Below, in pieces: positions 26,309 to 38,862 of a stretch of 64,000 bases of DNA. Under the pieces are notes generated by a model. That model searched no databases. It was not told the origin of the DNA and saw only the letters and a program-made list of their open reading frames with translations. Position 1 is the first letter of the stretch. Every line of letters begins with the position of its first letter. The position numbers and the translations under genes are program-made. The stretch is from Eleginops maclovinus (taxonomy: Eukaryota > Chordata > Actinopteri > Perciformes > Eleginopidae), in NCBI RefSeq assembly GCF_036324505.1, contig NC_086370.1, positions 24,082,565-24,146,564 of the forward strand, in the 5' to 3' direction.

Positions 26309-29300
26309 ATGAACGAGACGGAGGGGCTCCGATTCCGGCGGGTCCACCGACCGCAGGTCATCACCGACGAGCTGCCCGAACACCGACTCAAGGGGACCGG
26401 GTAAGAACCGGGATAACCGGGCTGAGTCCGGAGAGCCAAAGGTTCGAGTCCCGCAGCGGCCTTCTCCCACACTGAGGGAAATAACTAGAGCAGAAACAGG
26501 CTGAATACAGGCTGATAAACAGGCTGATAAACAGGCTGAATACAGGCTGAATACAGGCTGATAAACAGTCTGATAAACAGGCTGATAAACAGGCTGAATA
26601 CAGGCTGATAAACAGGCTGAATACAGGCTGATAAACAGGCTGAATATAGGCTGATAAACAGGCTGAATACAGGCTGATAAACAGGCTGATATACAGGCTG
26701 ATAAACAGGCTGAATACAGGCTGAATACAGGCTGAATACAGGCTGATAAACAGGCTGATAAACAGGCTGATAAACAGGCTGATAAACAGGCTGAATACAG
26801 GCTGATAAACAGGCTGAATACAGGCTGATATACAGGCTGATATAGAGGCTGATATACAGGCTGAATACAGGCTGATATACAGGCTGATATACAGGCTGAT
26901 ATACAGGCTGAATACAGGCTGATATACAGGCTGATATACAGGCTGATATACAGGCTGATAAACAGGCTGAATACAGGCTGAATACAGGCTGATATACAGG
27001 CTGAACACAGGCTGAATACAGGCTGAATACAGGCTGATATACAGGCTGATATACAGGCTGATATACAGGCTGAATACAGGCTGATATACAGGCTGATATA
27101 CAGGCTGATATACAGGCTGATATACAGGTTGATATACAGGCTGATAAACAGGCTGATATACAGGCTGATAAACAGGCTGAATACAGGCTGATATACAGGC
27201 TGATAAACAGGCTGAATACAGGCTGATATACAGGCTGATATACAGGCTGAATACAGCTGATATACAGGCTGATATACAGGCTGAATACAGGTTCATATAC
27301 AGGCTGATATACCTGGCTGATAAACAGGCTGAATACAGGCTGAATACAGGCTGATATACAGGCTGATAAACAGGCTGAATACAGGCTGATATACAGGCTG
27401 AATACAGGCTGATATACTGGCTGATATACAGGCTGAATACAGGCTGATATACAGGCTGAAGGTATACAGGCTGAATACAGGCTGATAAACAGGTTGATAA
27501 ACAGGCTGATATACAGGCTGAATACAGGCTGATAAACAGGCTGATAAACAGGCTGATATACAGGCTGATATACAGGCTGATATACAGGCTGAATACAGGC
27601 TGATAAACAGGCTGATAAACAGGCTGAATACAGGCTGATAAACAGGCTGAATACAGGCTGATAAACAGGTTGATAAACAGGCTGATATACAGGCTGATAT
27701 ACAGGCTGATAAACAGGCTGATATACAGGCTGATAAACAGGCTGAATACAGGCTGATAAACAGGTTGATAAACAGGCTGATATACAGGCTGAAATACAGG
27801 CTGAATACAGGCTGATAAACAGGCTGAATACAGGCTGATATACAGGCTGATAAACAGGCTGATAAACAGGCTGAATACAGGCTGAATACAGGCTGATAAA
27901 CAGGCTGAATACTGGTTGAAATACAGGCTGAATACTGGTTCATATACAGGCTGATAAACTGGCTGAATACAGGCTGATATACAGCTGAATACAGGCTGAT
28001 AAACTGGCTGAATACAGGCTGATATACAGGCTGATAAACAGGCTGAATACAGGCTGATAAACTGGCTGAATACAGGCTGATATACAGGCTGATATACAGG
28101 CTGAATACAGGCTGATAAACAGGCTGAATACAGGCTGATAAACAGGCTGAATACAGGCTGAATACAGGCTGATATACAGGGCTGATATACAGGCTGAATA
28201 CAGGCTGATAAACAGGCTGAATACAGGCTGATAAACTGGCTGAATACAGGCTGAATACAGGCTGATATACAGGCTGATATACAGGCTGAATACAGGCTGA
28301 TAAACAGGTTGATAAACAGGCTGATAAACAGGCTGATATACAGGCTGATAAACAGGTTGATAAACAGGCTGAATAACAGGCTGAATACAGGCTGATAAAC
28401 AGGCTGATATACAGGCTGAATACAGGCTGATATACAGGCTGATAAACTGGCTGAATACAGGCTGAATACAGGCTGATATACAGGCTGATAAACAGGCTGA
28501 ATACAGGCTGAATACAGGCTGATATACAGGCTGAATACTGGTTGATAAACAGGCTGATATACAGGCTGAATACAGGCTGATAAACAGGCTGAATACAGGC
28601 TGAATACAGGCTGATATACAGGCTGATAAACAGGCTGAAATACAGGCTGATAAACAGTCTGATAAACTGGCTGAATACAGGCTGAATACAGGCTGATAAA
28701 CAGGCTGAATACAGGCTGATAAACAGGCTGATAAACAGGCTGATATACAGGCTGATAAACAGGCTGAATACAGGCTGATAAACAGTCTGATAAACTGGCT
28801 GAATACAGGCTGAATACAGGCTGAATACAGGCTGATAAACAGGCTGATATACAGGCTGAATACAGGCTGATATACAGGCTGATAAACAGGCTGATATACA
28901 GGCTGATATACAGGCTGATATACAGGCTGAATACAGGCTGATATACAGGCTGATAAACAGGCTGAATACAGGCTGAATACAGGCTGAATACAGCTGAATA
29001 CAGGCTGAATACAGGCTGATATACAGGCTGATATACAGGCTGAATACAGCTGAAATACAGGCTGAATACAGGCTGAAAACTGGTTGAATACTGGTTGAAA
29101 TACTGGTTGATATACAGGTTGAATACAGGCTGAATACAGGCTGATATACAGGCTGATATACAGGCTGATATACAGGCTGATAAACAGGCTGAATACAGGC
29201 TGATATACAGGCTGATATACAGGCTGATAAACAGGCTGAATACAGGCTGATAAACAGGCTGAATACAGGCTGATATACAGGCTGATAAACAGGCTGAATA

Positions 29301-32300
29301 CAGGCTGATATACAGGCTGATAAACAGGCTGATATACAGGCTGATAAACAGGCTGAATACAGGCTGATATACAGGCTGAATACAGGCTGATATACAGGCT
29401 GATAAACAGGCTGAATACAGGCTGATATACAGGCTGATATACAGGCTGATATACAGGCTGATAAACAGGCTGAATACAGGCTGATAAACAGGCTGAATAC
29501 AGGCTGATATACAGGCTGATAAACAGGCTGAATACAGGCTGATATACAGGCTGATATACAGGCTGATATACAGGCTGATAAACAGGCTGATATACAGGCT
29601 GATATACAGGCTGATATACAGGCTGATAAACAGGCTGATAAACAGGCTGATATACAGGCTGATATACAGGCTGATAAACAGGCTGATATACAGGCTGATA
29701 TACAGGCTGAATACAGGCTGATATACAGGCTGATATACAGGCTGATAAACAGGCTGAATACAGGCTGATATACAGGCTGATATACAGGCTGATATACAGG
29801 CTGATATACAGGCTGATAAACAGGCTGATAAACAGGCTGATATACAGGCTGATATACAGGCTGATATACAGGCTGAATACAGGCTGAATACAGGCTGATA
29901 TACAGGCTGAATACTGGTTGAATACTGGTTGAATACTGGTTGAATACTGGTTGAAATACAGGCTGAATACTGGTTGATAAACAGGCTGATATACAGGCTG
30001 ATAAACAGGCTGAATACAGGCTGATATACAGGCTGATATACAGCTGATAAACAGGCTGATAAACAGGCTGAATACAGGCTGATATACAGGCTGATATACA
30101 GGCTGATATACAGGCTGATATACAGGCTGATAAACAGGCTGAATACAGGCTGATAAACAGGCTGATATACAGGCTGATAAACAGGCTGAATACAGGCTGA
30201 TATACAGGCTGATATACAGGCTGATATACAGGCTGATATACAGGCTGATAAACAGGCTGATATACAGGCTGATAAACAGGCTGAATACTGGTTGAATACT
30301 GGTTGAATACTGGTTGAAATACAGGCTGAATACTGGTTGAAATACAGGCTGAATACTGGTTGAATACTGGCTGAATACTGGTTGAATACTGGTTGAATAC
30401 TGGTTGAATACTGGTTGAATACTGGTTGAATACTGGTTGAATACTGGTTGAATACTGGTTGAAAACTGGTTGAATACTGGTTGAAAACTGGTTGAATACT
30501 GGTTGGAATACAGGTTGAATACAGGTTGAATACTGGTTAAATACTGGTTGAATACTGGTTGAAATACAGGCTGAATACTGGTTGGAATACAGGTTGAATA
30601 CAGGTTGAATACTGGTTGAATACTGGTTGAATACTGGTTGAATACTGGTTGAATACTGGTTGAAAACACCAGTTCATGGGTAAATTATTTCAGGAATGCT
30701 AAATATAAAAAGTGAGGAAAAACTTTTAGACGATTGTTATTAGATTCATTTGATAGGGTGTATATTAAATATATTATTATTATTATTATTTATCTTTAAT
30801 ATATTTGAATTAATGAATCTACATTTAGATATATATTTATTGTATTTATGTGTTATATTTATATATAATATATGTTATATGTGTTGCTGCTGTTAGCACC
30901 TACAGCGGGAAGGTGTTCCAGGTCACGCTCCTGTCTCTGGGTGGATTCCTGCTGCTCCCTCTGCTCTTCATCCTCCTCGTCCTCGAGTCCCCCATCCACC
31001 CCGAGGTGTTCAGGTGAGACACACACACACACACACACAATGTAGTTAGTTTACCCACTTACAAAGAACTGAACAGTCTATACTTTTAATGGTAGGTTTA
31101 TGTTCACAGTGAGAGACAGAATATCAGAAAAGAAATCCAGAAATGTAGATCAGAAATATATAAATGAATGTGCATGTAATGGTGGGACATCAGTATCTGA
31201 TCCCAGAACAGGCCTCAGTAAGCCTTGATGGACAGCACAGAGGGCAGGTGCTTCTTGAAGTTGGTCTCCAGGTCTGCTCACATCTCAGGGGGGAGTTTGG
31301 TCCTCTCCTCTCTGCAGATCCTCTCAAATCCTTCAGGTTTGGAGGCTGATGCTTGGCCACTGGAAGCTTCAGCTCTCTCCACAGAAGTTCTATGGGATGG
31401 AGGTCCGGAGACTGGCTCGGCCCCTCCCTCACCTTAATGGGCTTCTTCTGTAGCCCCTCCTTAGTTGCCTTGACTGTATGTTTTGGTCATTGTGGAGCTG
31501 GAAGACCTATCCATGTCCATGGTCAGTGTCCTGGCTGAAGGAAGGAGGTTATCAGCCGATATTCTGCGATACCTGGCCCCCTCCATCCTCCCCTCGATGC
31601 GGTGAACCGCCCTGTCCCCTTAGCAGAGGACCCCCCCCCCCAGAGCATCATGTCTCCACCTCCATGCTGGACGCTGGGGATGGAGTTCTTGGGTCATAGG
31701 CAGCATTTCTCTTCCTCCAAACACGACATGTGGAGTTGATCCCAAAGATCTTGATGGGTCTCCTCTGAGCTCCTCCCCTTCTCATCAGCCTCCTCTGGAC
31801 CCTTCAGAGGATCCCTGGCAGACTTCAGACGGCCTGTACATGTGCCTTCTTCAGCAGGGGACCTTGAGGCGCTGCAGGATTTGAATCCATTACAGCGCAG
31901 TGTGTTACCAGTAGTGTTCTTGGGGACTGTGGTCCCAGCTGCCTTCAGATCATTAACCAGTCCCTCCTGCAGTTCTTGGCTGACCCCTCACCTTTCTCAG
32001 GATCATTGATGCCCCAAGAGGCCAGATCTTAGATGGTGGAGCCCCCGACCGAGGGCGATTGATGGTCATTTTGTGCTTCTCCCATCTTTTAATAATCAAA
32101 CCAGGTGTCTCTCTCTCACCAGGCTGCTGCTGGTGGTCTTGTCTTCTATTCCAGTCTTGTGCTGGTCCACAATCTGGTCCCTGATGTCCTTAGACATTAG
32201 ATCCACCATGATCACAGACCTGTCTCTGGTCCTCGATGAAGAGGTTGTTATCTGATGTATTGACTGTGGATAGGTGTCTTTTATCCAGGTGACATCAGGA

Positions 32301-34012
32301 GTACTTTCTTAAAGCCAGAGGATTTCTTTAACCGGTCCCTGGGAGCCAGAATCCTTGTTGGTTGCAGGGGGATCAGATACTTATTTCCCCCAATTAAACG
32401 CAAATCAATGTTCATCTTTTTTAGTGTAAATTTCTGGATGTTTTTGTTGATATTCTGTCTCTCACTGTTCAAATAAACCTACCATAAAAATGACAGACTG
32501 TTCAGTTCTTTGTAAGTGGGTAAACTTACTAAATCAGCAGGGGATCAAAAACGTATTTCCTCCACTGTAAAATCAGCAAGAAAGCGTCTCAGTTACAGAT
32601 TAAACTCTAAATTCATGGCCCAAAAATATGTTTACGTTTTAAACCCCCCCCCCCCCTTGTGTTGTGTGCTGCAGTCTGAAGGAGCCCCCCCAGATGAAAG
32701 GCTGCTGGGAGCCCAACCTGAAGCTGCGTGAGGCTGAGAGACTCTACGAAGATCACCTCCTCGGACCCGAGTCAATCGCCAACATCGGAGGTGATCCTCC
32801 GGGCCTCACTGAGTCTAAAGAGGCTTTCAAACATCTCTGTGCTCCACCTCTAGAGGCTTTCAAACATCTCTGTGCTCCACCTCTAGAGGCTTTCAAACAT
32901 CTCTGTGCTCCACCTCTAGAGGCTTTCAAACATCTCTGTGCTCCACCTCTAGAGGCTTTCAAACATCTCTGTGCTCCACCTCTAGAGGCTTTCAAACATC
33001 TCTGTGCTCCACCTCTAGAGGCTTTCAAACATCTCTGTGCTCCACCTCTAGAGGCTTTCAAACATCTCTGTGCTCCACCTCTAGAGGCTTCCAAACATCT
33101 CTGTGCTCCACCTCTAGAGGCTTCCAAACATCTCTGTGCTCCACCTCTAGAGGCTTTCAAACATCTCTGTGCTCCACCTCTAGAGGCTTCCAAACATCTC
33201 TGTGCTCCACCTCTAGAGGCTTCCAAACATCTCTGTGCTCCACCTCTAGAGGCTTCCAAACATCTCTGTGCTCCACCTCTAGAGGCTTCCAAACATCTCT
33301 GTGCTCCACCTCTAGAGGCTTCCAAACATCTCTGTGCTCCACCTCTAGAGACTAAGACACCCTAACCCTTGGGAGGCCGTCGTTATATCTGTGACTTTGT
33401 TATACTTGCTGCTACTCCCGTTAACTTCCAGAAACTCACTATGGCTCGCTCAACCTCTCTCTGGCTCTGACACGTACCCCCCTCTCTGTCTTAGAGGGAT
33501 AGGCTGCCTTATCTGCATTATGCTACTATTACAGTTCACATAGTAAAACATCGGTATTGGTAAAAAATATAGATGTTATTCTTAACATCGGCCGACATTG
33601 TTTCAATCGGTGATCCCTAATTCTTACATTATATTTAAATGTATTTATCTTTTATTCTGACAGCTGCAGCAGCTGCTCCTCACAGAGAGCAGCAGCTGTG
33701 TAAATTACTCTAAGTTGTGGATGAGGGTAGATAGCCCCCCTTTTTCTTTTTTTTTCCACTTGCGTATCTGCGACCCACTCAAAATGGGTCCGCGACCCAC
33801 CAGTTGAGAACCACTGCTCTAGAGGATTAACACATTCCAACACTGTCAAAATATTCATAATGCTCCGTCTGTCTCTCTGCAGACGTGCTGTACGCGGGAA
33901 CAGCTGACGGGAAGATCGTCAGGCTGATTGGCCGAAGGATCCACACGGTGACGCGGCTGGGGAAGCTTCCCTGTGGTGAGGATGTTAGACCAGCAGCACA
34001 ACCACAGTGGAG

Positions 34013-34092
<80 letters not shown>

Positions 34093-36305
34093 TCCTCCAC
34101 ACTGAGTCTTCAGCTGCTCTGAGGGAATGACAGGCTTCATGTTCCTGAAGCTTCATGTTGCACCAGTTACTCAACCTCAGTCAGCCTCCTGTTCAAAGCG
34201 CCACCACAATAAGACACTCACTTCCTGTTTCACAATAAGAGAGTCAGCTTCCTGAATGTTTAGGGCTGTAGACTGAAGTCAGATCTTTACCGGAGAAATA
34301 AATTATCCCAGGGTTCAGTCTGATGTGTGCTGTGTGTGCAGGCTCCAGGGAGCAGGAGGATAGCTGTGGGCGGCCCCTGGGGCTCCGGGCGGGGCCCAAC
34401 GGGACACTGTTCGTGGCCGACGCTTACCTGGGGGTGTTCGAGGTCAACCCGTCCACAGGTCAGAGGTGACACCTGTATAGGATCAGATATTGATGCCAGT
34501 TTATGGTCATATCCTGAATGACCTGGAACCTGGTTCTAAAGTGAGTCTGGTTGCAGGAGAGACGACGCGGCTGGTGACAGGGGGGCAGCTGGTGGCCGGC
34601 AGGAAGCTGTCGTTCATCAACGACATTGCGGTGACACGGGACGGCAGGAAGCTGTACTTCACCGACTCTAGCAGCAGGTGGCAGCGCAGGGACTACCTGC
34701 AGCTGCTGATGGAGGCCACGGCCGACGGGAGGTACCCCCTCTCCGTTACCGGGGCCATCGCTGTTTTTCATTTTCCACAATAAAAGCTTCTGTTGCTGTG
34801 ACACTTCTTCCCGGTGTTTCACAATAAAAGCCCACGTTGTGTGCTGCAGGGTGCTGGAGTTGGACCTGGAGACCCGGGAGCTGACGGTAGTGATGGAGAA
34901 CCTCAGGTTCCCGAATGGGATCCAGCTGCTTCCTGACGAGGAGTCGGTGCTGGTGGCCGAGACCACCATGGCCCGGATCCGCAGGTAAACACAGTGCCTC
35001 AGCTGACCTGGACCCACATCAGGGGTCTGTTTGAAGACCCACATCAGGGGTCTGTTTGAAGACCCACATCAGGGGTCTGTCTGAAGGCTTGTTTCCTCAT
35101 TTGTTTGTAAATAAAACAGTTCTGACGTGCGCGTTTCTCTAACGTGCGCACTCCTCTAACGTGCGCGCTCCTCTGTGTGTCTGGCAGAGTGCACGTGGCC
35201 GGGCTGAACAAAGGAGGGATGGACACGTTCGTGGACAATCTGCCCGGTTTCCCTGACAACGTGCGGCCCAGCTCCGGGGGGGGGGTACTGGGTGGCCATG
35301 TCGGCGGTGCGGCCCAACCCCGGGTTCTCCATGATGGACTTCCTGTCCCAGAGGCCCTGGATCAAGAAGTTCATCTTCAAGGTCAGCTAATGCTTAGCCA
35401 TTTCCCTCTTTTAAAATCTACAGAGAAAGTAGTTCCGGTTGTGTCTCTCCCTGTTATTATTTACAGAGAAAGTAGTTCCGGCTATGTCTCTCTCTGTTAT
35501 TATTTACAGAGAAAGTAGTTCCGGTTGTGTCTCTCTCTGTTATTATTTACAGAGAAAGTAGTTCCGGCTATGTCTCTCTCTGTTATTATTTACAGAGAAA
35601 GTAGTTCCGGCTATGTCTCTCTCTGTTATTATTTACAGAGAAAGTAGTTCCGGTTGTGTCTCTCTCTGTTATTATTTACAGAGAAAGTAGTTCCGGTTGT
35701 GTCTCTCCCTGTTATTATTTACAGAGAAAGTAGTTCCGGCTATGTCTCTCTCTGTTATTATTTACAGAGAAAGTAGTTCCGGCTATGTCTCTCTCTGTTA
35801 TTATTTACAGAGAAAGTAGTTCCGGTTGTGTCTCTCCCTGTTATTATTTACAGAGAAAGTAGTTCCGGTTGTGTCTCTCCCTGTTATTATTTACAGAGAA
35901 AGTAGTTCGGGCTATTTCTCTCTCTGTTATTATTTACAGAGAAAGTAGTTCTGGCTGTTTTTCTCCCTGTTATCTACAGAGAAAGTAGTTCCGGCTGTTT
36001 GTCTCTGTTAAAATCTACAGAGAAAGTAGTTCTGGCTGTTTGTCTCTGTTAAAATCTACAGAGAAAGTAGTTCCAGTGTGGTTGTCTCCCCGCAGCTCTT
36101 CAGTCCCGAGGTGCTGATGAAGTTTGTGCCTCGCTACAGTCTCGTGGCGGAGCTGCATGACGGCGGAGTTTGCACTCGCAGCTTCCACGACCCGGGCGGC
36201 CTGGTGGCAGCTTACATCAGCGAGGTCCATGAGCACGACGGGAGTTTGTACCTGGGCTCCTTCCGCTCACCGTACATTGCCAAACTGGACCTGAACAAGG
36301 TCTAG
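26309..36305 (+). CDS. apmap: Adipocyte plasma membrane-associated protein (strictosidine-synthase-like)
   Basis: Single-pass type II membrane glycoprotein with an extracellular six-bladed beta-propeller; mammalian APMAP has arylesterase-like activity and a role in adipocyte differentiation. Nine exons: 26309-26400, 30897-31013, 32675-32790, 33883-33975, 34342-34458, 34557-34731, 34850-34984, 35188-35381, 36096-36305, ending TAG. All phases agree, for about 415 residues, near the human length. A cytosolic basic N-terminus is followed by a membrane helix around residues 40-60 ([20 protein letters not shown]). Propeller motifs include [38 protein letters not shown] and [20 protein letters not shown]. 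Exon 8 has a run of ten G (35276-35285) where nine keep the frame into the conserved [20 protein letters not shown]; as given, the exon is shifted by +1. The C-terminus ([20 protein letters not shown]) is strongly conserved. Confidence 0.95.
26490..30666. repeat. 4.2-kb minisatellite in apmap intron 1
   Basis: Three main unit types intermingle: CAGGCTGAATA (11 bp), CAGGCTGATATA and CAGGCTGATAAA (12 bp). The right end (about 29900-30666) changes to CTGGTTGAATA units. The minus strand has no stop trinucleotide in any frame of the units, so long minus-strand frames here are meaningless. Confidence 0.97.
31040..32567 (-). mobile_element. Tc1/mariner-like transposon, decayed, in apmap intron 2
   Basis: Long inverted repeats: the segment ACCCACTTACAAAGAACTGA at 31053 is the reverse complement of sequence near 32500-32522. 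The right end is CACTG followed by TA (32568-32569). The left tip is missing next to a CA run. The minus strand keeps [16 protein letters not shown] near 31370-31420 and other broken transposase pieces. Confidence 0.87.
32818..33353 (+). repeat. 33-bp minisatellite in apmap intron 3
   Basis: Sixteen units of GGCTTTCAAACATCTCTGTG plus CTCCACCTCTAGA, with TTTC/TTCC variants. It starts 28 bp after the exon 3 donor. The 33-bp unit is a multiple of three and is open in all the forward frame continuing exon 3. Confidence 0.95.
33700..33816. repeat. hAT-like MITE end
   Basis: Ends GGGTCCGCGACCCACCAGTTGAGAACCACTG; the reverse complement CAGTGGTTCTCAACTGGTGG is a typical hAT-type terminus. The other end was not found. 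Confidence 0.5.
34015..34088 (+). repeat. (CA)n microsatellite in apmap intron 4
   Basis: Pure CA repeat beginning 40 bp after the exon 4 donor. Confidence 0.95.
35409..36082 (+). repeat. 43-bp minisatellite in the last apmap intron
   Basis: About 15 units of the form AGAGAAAGTAGTTCCGGCTA plus TGTCTCTCTCTGTTATTATTTAC. Each unit carries a pyrimidine-rich stretch followed by TTTACAG, an acceptor-like sequence. The true acceptor at 36091-36095 follows directly. Confidence 0.95.
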
Positions 36306-36840
36306 AGGAGCGGCCGACTCACGGCCGCAGCAGGACGTCCTGAAGCAGCAGGAAGCTGCGTGGCGGCGCAGTGACAGGGTCCACACCACAGCTCTGTAGA
36401 GAACCTGCGTATCAAACCTGTATTCCTACACCCGCCCTGAAGGCAGCATCCCCGCGGTCCTATGGGATCTCACCATTGACCTCCAGACCAGGGGTCAGAG
36501 AGGAAATGCTGAGTCATGGCCGGGCTTCTGTGTTCTGCTGCCTCTTTACTGTGCTTCACTTTCTTTATCTACCCGTTAGCTTGTCTATGTCGGAGGAAGT
36601 GAAACACGCCCACCAGGGTCACTAGAACCTCTGGTACTGGTTCTACTAGGAGATCAAACAGTGACTATGGGAAGCTTCTTCCGCTGGGGTTAATGCTAAC
36701 GTCTGAGTCGTGTTGGGTTCAACTTTGTCCATTAAATCATGTTTCTAGAGGAGGGGGTGGGGGAGATGGGGGGTTGTGGGGGGGGGGTAGTTTAGTTTCT
36801 GAGTCTGTGATGATGCTGACCTGCTGAGAATAAAATCCAC
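36306..36840 (+). other. apmap 3' untranslated region
   Basis: Noncoding sequence after the stop with a polyadenylation hexamer AATAAA at 36829-36834. Confidence 0.75.
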
Positions 36841-37104
36841 TAATGCTCTCTGATGGCTAACGGGTTAGCTTGCTCACTGTAGCGTCACTAGCAAGCTATG
36901 CTAATGAGTTTAGCCATCTTTATATTTAAGCTAACTTCATTTCTCTACGGGCCGGCCTTTCAACAACCTTTATCCCTCTGCTCTGAGGTCAGATCTGAGC
37001 AGCAGAGAGAAACTGAGGGTCGCTTCAGGAATATTTTGTTGTTGTGTATTAAATTCTGGTCCATCTTTAATGACGTCGCCCTGTTTGTCGAGCCTGTACT
37101 GTTA

Positions 37105-37256
37105 TCCTGCATGAGTCCCAGTCCTGAGTCCCAGTCCTGAGTCCCAGTCCTGAGTCCCAGTCCTGAGTCCCAGTCCTGAGTCCCAGTCCTGAGTCCCAGT
37201 CCTGAGGTCCTGAGTCCCAGTCCTGAGTCCCAGTCCTGAGTCCCAGTCCTGAGTCC
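37105..37256. repeat. 13-bp minisatellite
   Basis: Units of GAGTCCCAGTCCT, about eleven copies. Confidence 0.95.
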
Positions 37257-37369
37257 CTCTGGTTTCACACACACAGGTACGAGTCCTGACCAGGTGTTGG
37301 GATGTTAGCGTCCATGATATTTAGCATGATGTCAGTTGGGGGGGTTCTTTCATGATGAGTCAAATGTAG

Positions 37370-37517
<148 letters not shown>

Positions 37518-37625
37518 TTTTGAATAAAACACATTCATTAAATCTGTGTTTTATTTATTTAATCAGTCGTTTAGATTTATAGATTAAGTTTGGGGTATAA
37601 GAGATGTTAGTGTGACAGATATTCA

Positions 37626-37790
37626 CTTTAGAGACATTTCTGCTCTGTTGTGATTGGTCAACAGCTTAGAGATGTCCCGCCCCTTAGCCTATCATGTGCA
37701 ATGTGTCAGAGCTCTAGCCGATAGGAGCGCGAGACCCTCTTTAATATATCAAGAGGAAATCCAGGTTCTCCTTCGCTGCACGACCCCCAG
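37626..37790 (-). repeat. Dispersed repeat fragment
   Basis: GATTGGTCAACAGCTTAGAG and CCCGCCCCTTAGCCTATCA are inverted relative to related sequence at 47720-47775. Confidence 0.5.
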
Positions 37791-37800
37791 AGTTCAACTA

Positions 37801-38777
37801 AAGGTCCCCTATTGTGCAAAATGCACTTTTTGCTGTCTTTCATACATAAATATGTGTCCCGGTGTGTAAGGAGACTCACAAAGTGTCAGAAAATACAACC
37901 CTCTCTCTTTTCCTCCTTACCCACATCTCTAAAAACGGGGGTACAAACGAACTGATCCAGATTTGCTTCGGTCATGATGTCATAACCGAAATGTGGGCTG
38001 GCTTTACATTGAACTCCTGGCAACGTCCCCCCCACGTGACACGTCCCAACCTATCGTCCACAATATACAGCCGGGAGCTGAACCCCCTCCGCAGCAGCTC
38101 TGTGTGTCTGAGCAGGATGTCTGCAGGAGGGACTGAGAGTGGTTGTGTAATGTCTCTGTTCTAGAGCTGAACTCTGAGAAGTGTTTCAGAAATAATGCTG
38201 GATGTGGTTTGGAACATCATATGGGGTTCAATCACGGCAGCGTTTAGCTGAGTCTCTCCGTCAGAAACTCCTCTCTTCAGACAGAGCTGTGCTCCAAAGG
38301 GGCGTGGCCAGCATCAGCTCCAAAGGGACGTGGTCAGCATCAGCTCCGAAGGGACGTGGTCAGCATCAGCTCCGAAGGGGCGTGGCCAGCATCAGCTCCG
38401 AAGGGCGTGGCCAGCATCAGCTCCAAAGGGACGTGGTCAGCATCAGCTCCGAAGGGGCGTGGCCAGCATCAGCTCTGAAGGGGCGTGGCCAGCATCAGCT
38501 CCAAAGGGACGTGGTCAGCATCAGCTCCGAAGGGGCGTGGTCAGCATCAGCTCTGAAGGGGCGTGGCCAGCATCAGCTCTGAAGGGGTTTGGCCAGCTTC
38601 AGATCAAACTTAAAGCGACAGTCACAGAATCAGCCCTTCAGGAACAGGGCTGAAATAGAGGGGGATGAGGCACGCTACACTGGGGGATCTGTTTGGTATT
38701 TTCAGCAAAACACTTCAGACAAGTTTTTATGGATAGCCCCACAATATATTTTTAAATATCGCATAATAGGAGACCTT
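37801..38777 (+). mobile_element. MITE with TA flanks and internal VNTR (copy 2, full length)
   Basis: Ends are AAGGTCCCCTATTGTGCAAA on the left and, reverse-complemented, AAGGTCTCCTATTATGC on the right, flanked by TA (37799-37800, 38778-38779). It has no coding capacity. An array of 26-bp units (38290-38600) lies inside. It ends 38 bp from the cystatin gene's polyadenylation signal. Confidence 0.78.
38290..38602 (+). repeat. 26-bp VNTR inside the MITE
   Basis: About twelve units of GCTCCGAAGGGGCGTGGCCA plus GCATCA, against four in the copy at 15273-15378. Confidence 0.93.
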
Positions 38778-38815
38778 TAAGACAGAAGAGACATCCAGCT
38801 GTGATATGGAGAGGC

Positions 38816-38821
38816 TTTATT
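38816..38821 (-). promoter_or_regulatory. Polyadenylation signal of the cystatin gene
   Basis: TTTATT on the plus strand reads AATAAA on the minus strand, 42 bp after the cystatin stop codon. Confidence 0.8.
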
Positions 38822-38862
38822 GGTCAGGACAGACAGGAGGACAGGTGAGGAGGAAGACGTCT

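Noticed and set aside
26425..26470. tRNA gene because of GGTTCGAGTCC
   Set aside because: No A box or cloverleaf partners could be drawn; a B-box-like string alone is not enough.
27940..30669. 909-codon open frame on the minus strand
   Set aside because: The reverse complement of each minisatellite unit contains no stop in any frame, so length is guaranteed by composition. No start context, splice or homology supports a protein.
32664..33365. 33-bp repeat as an apmap exon
   Set aside because: A good donor at 32791 and the matching phase of the next exon give the conserved protein without it; retained only as a possible read-through.
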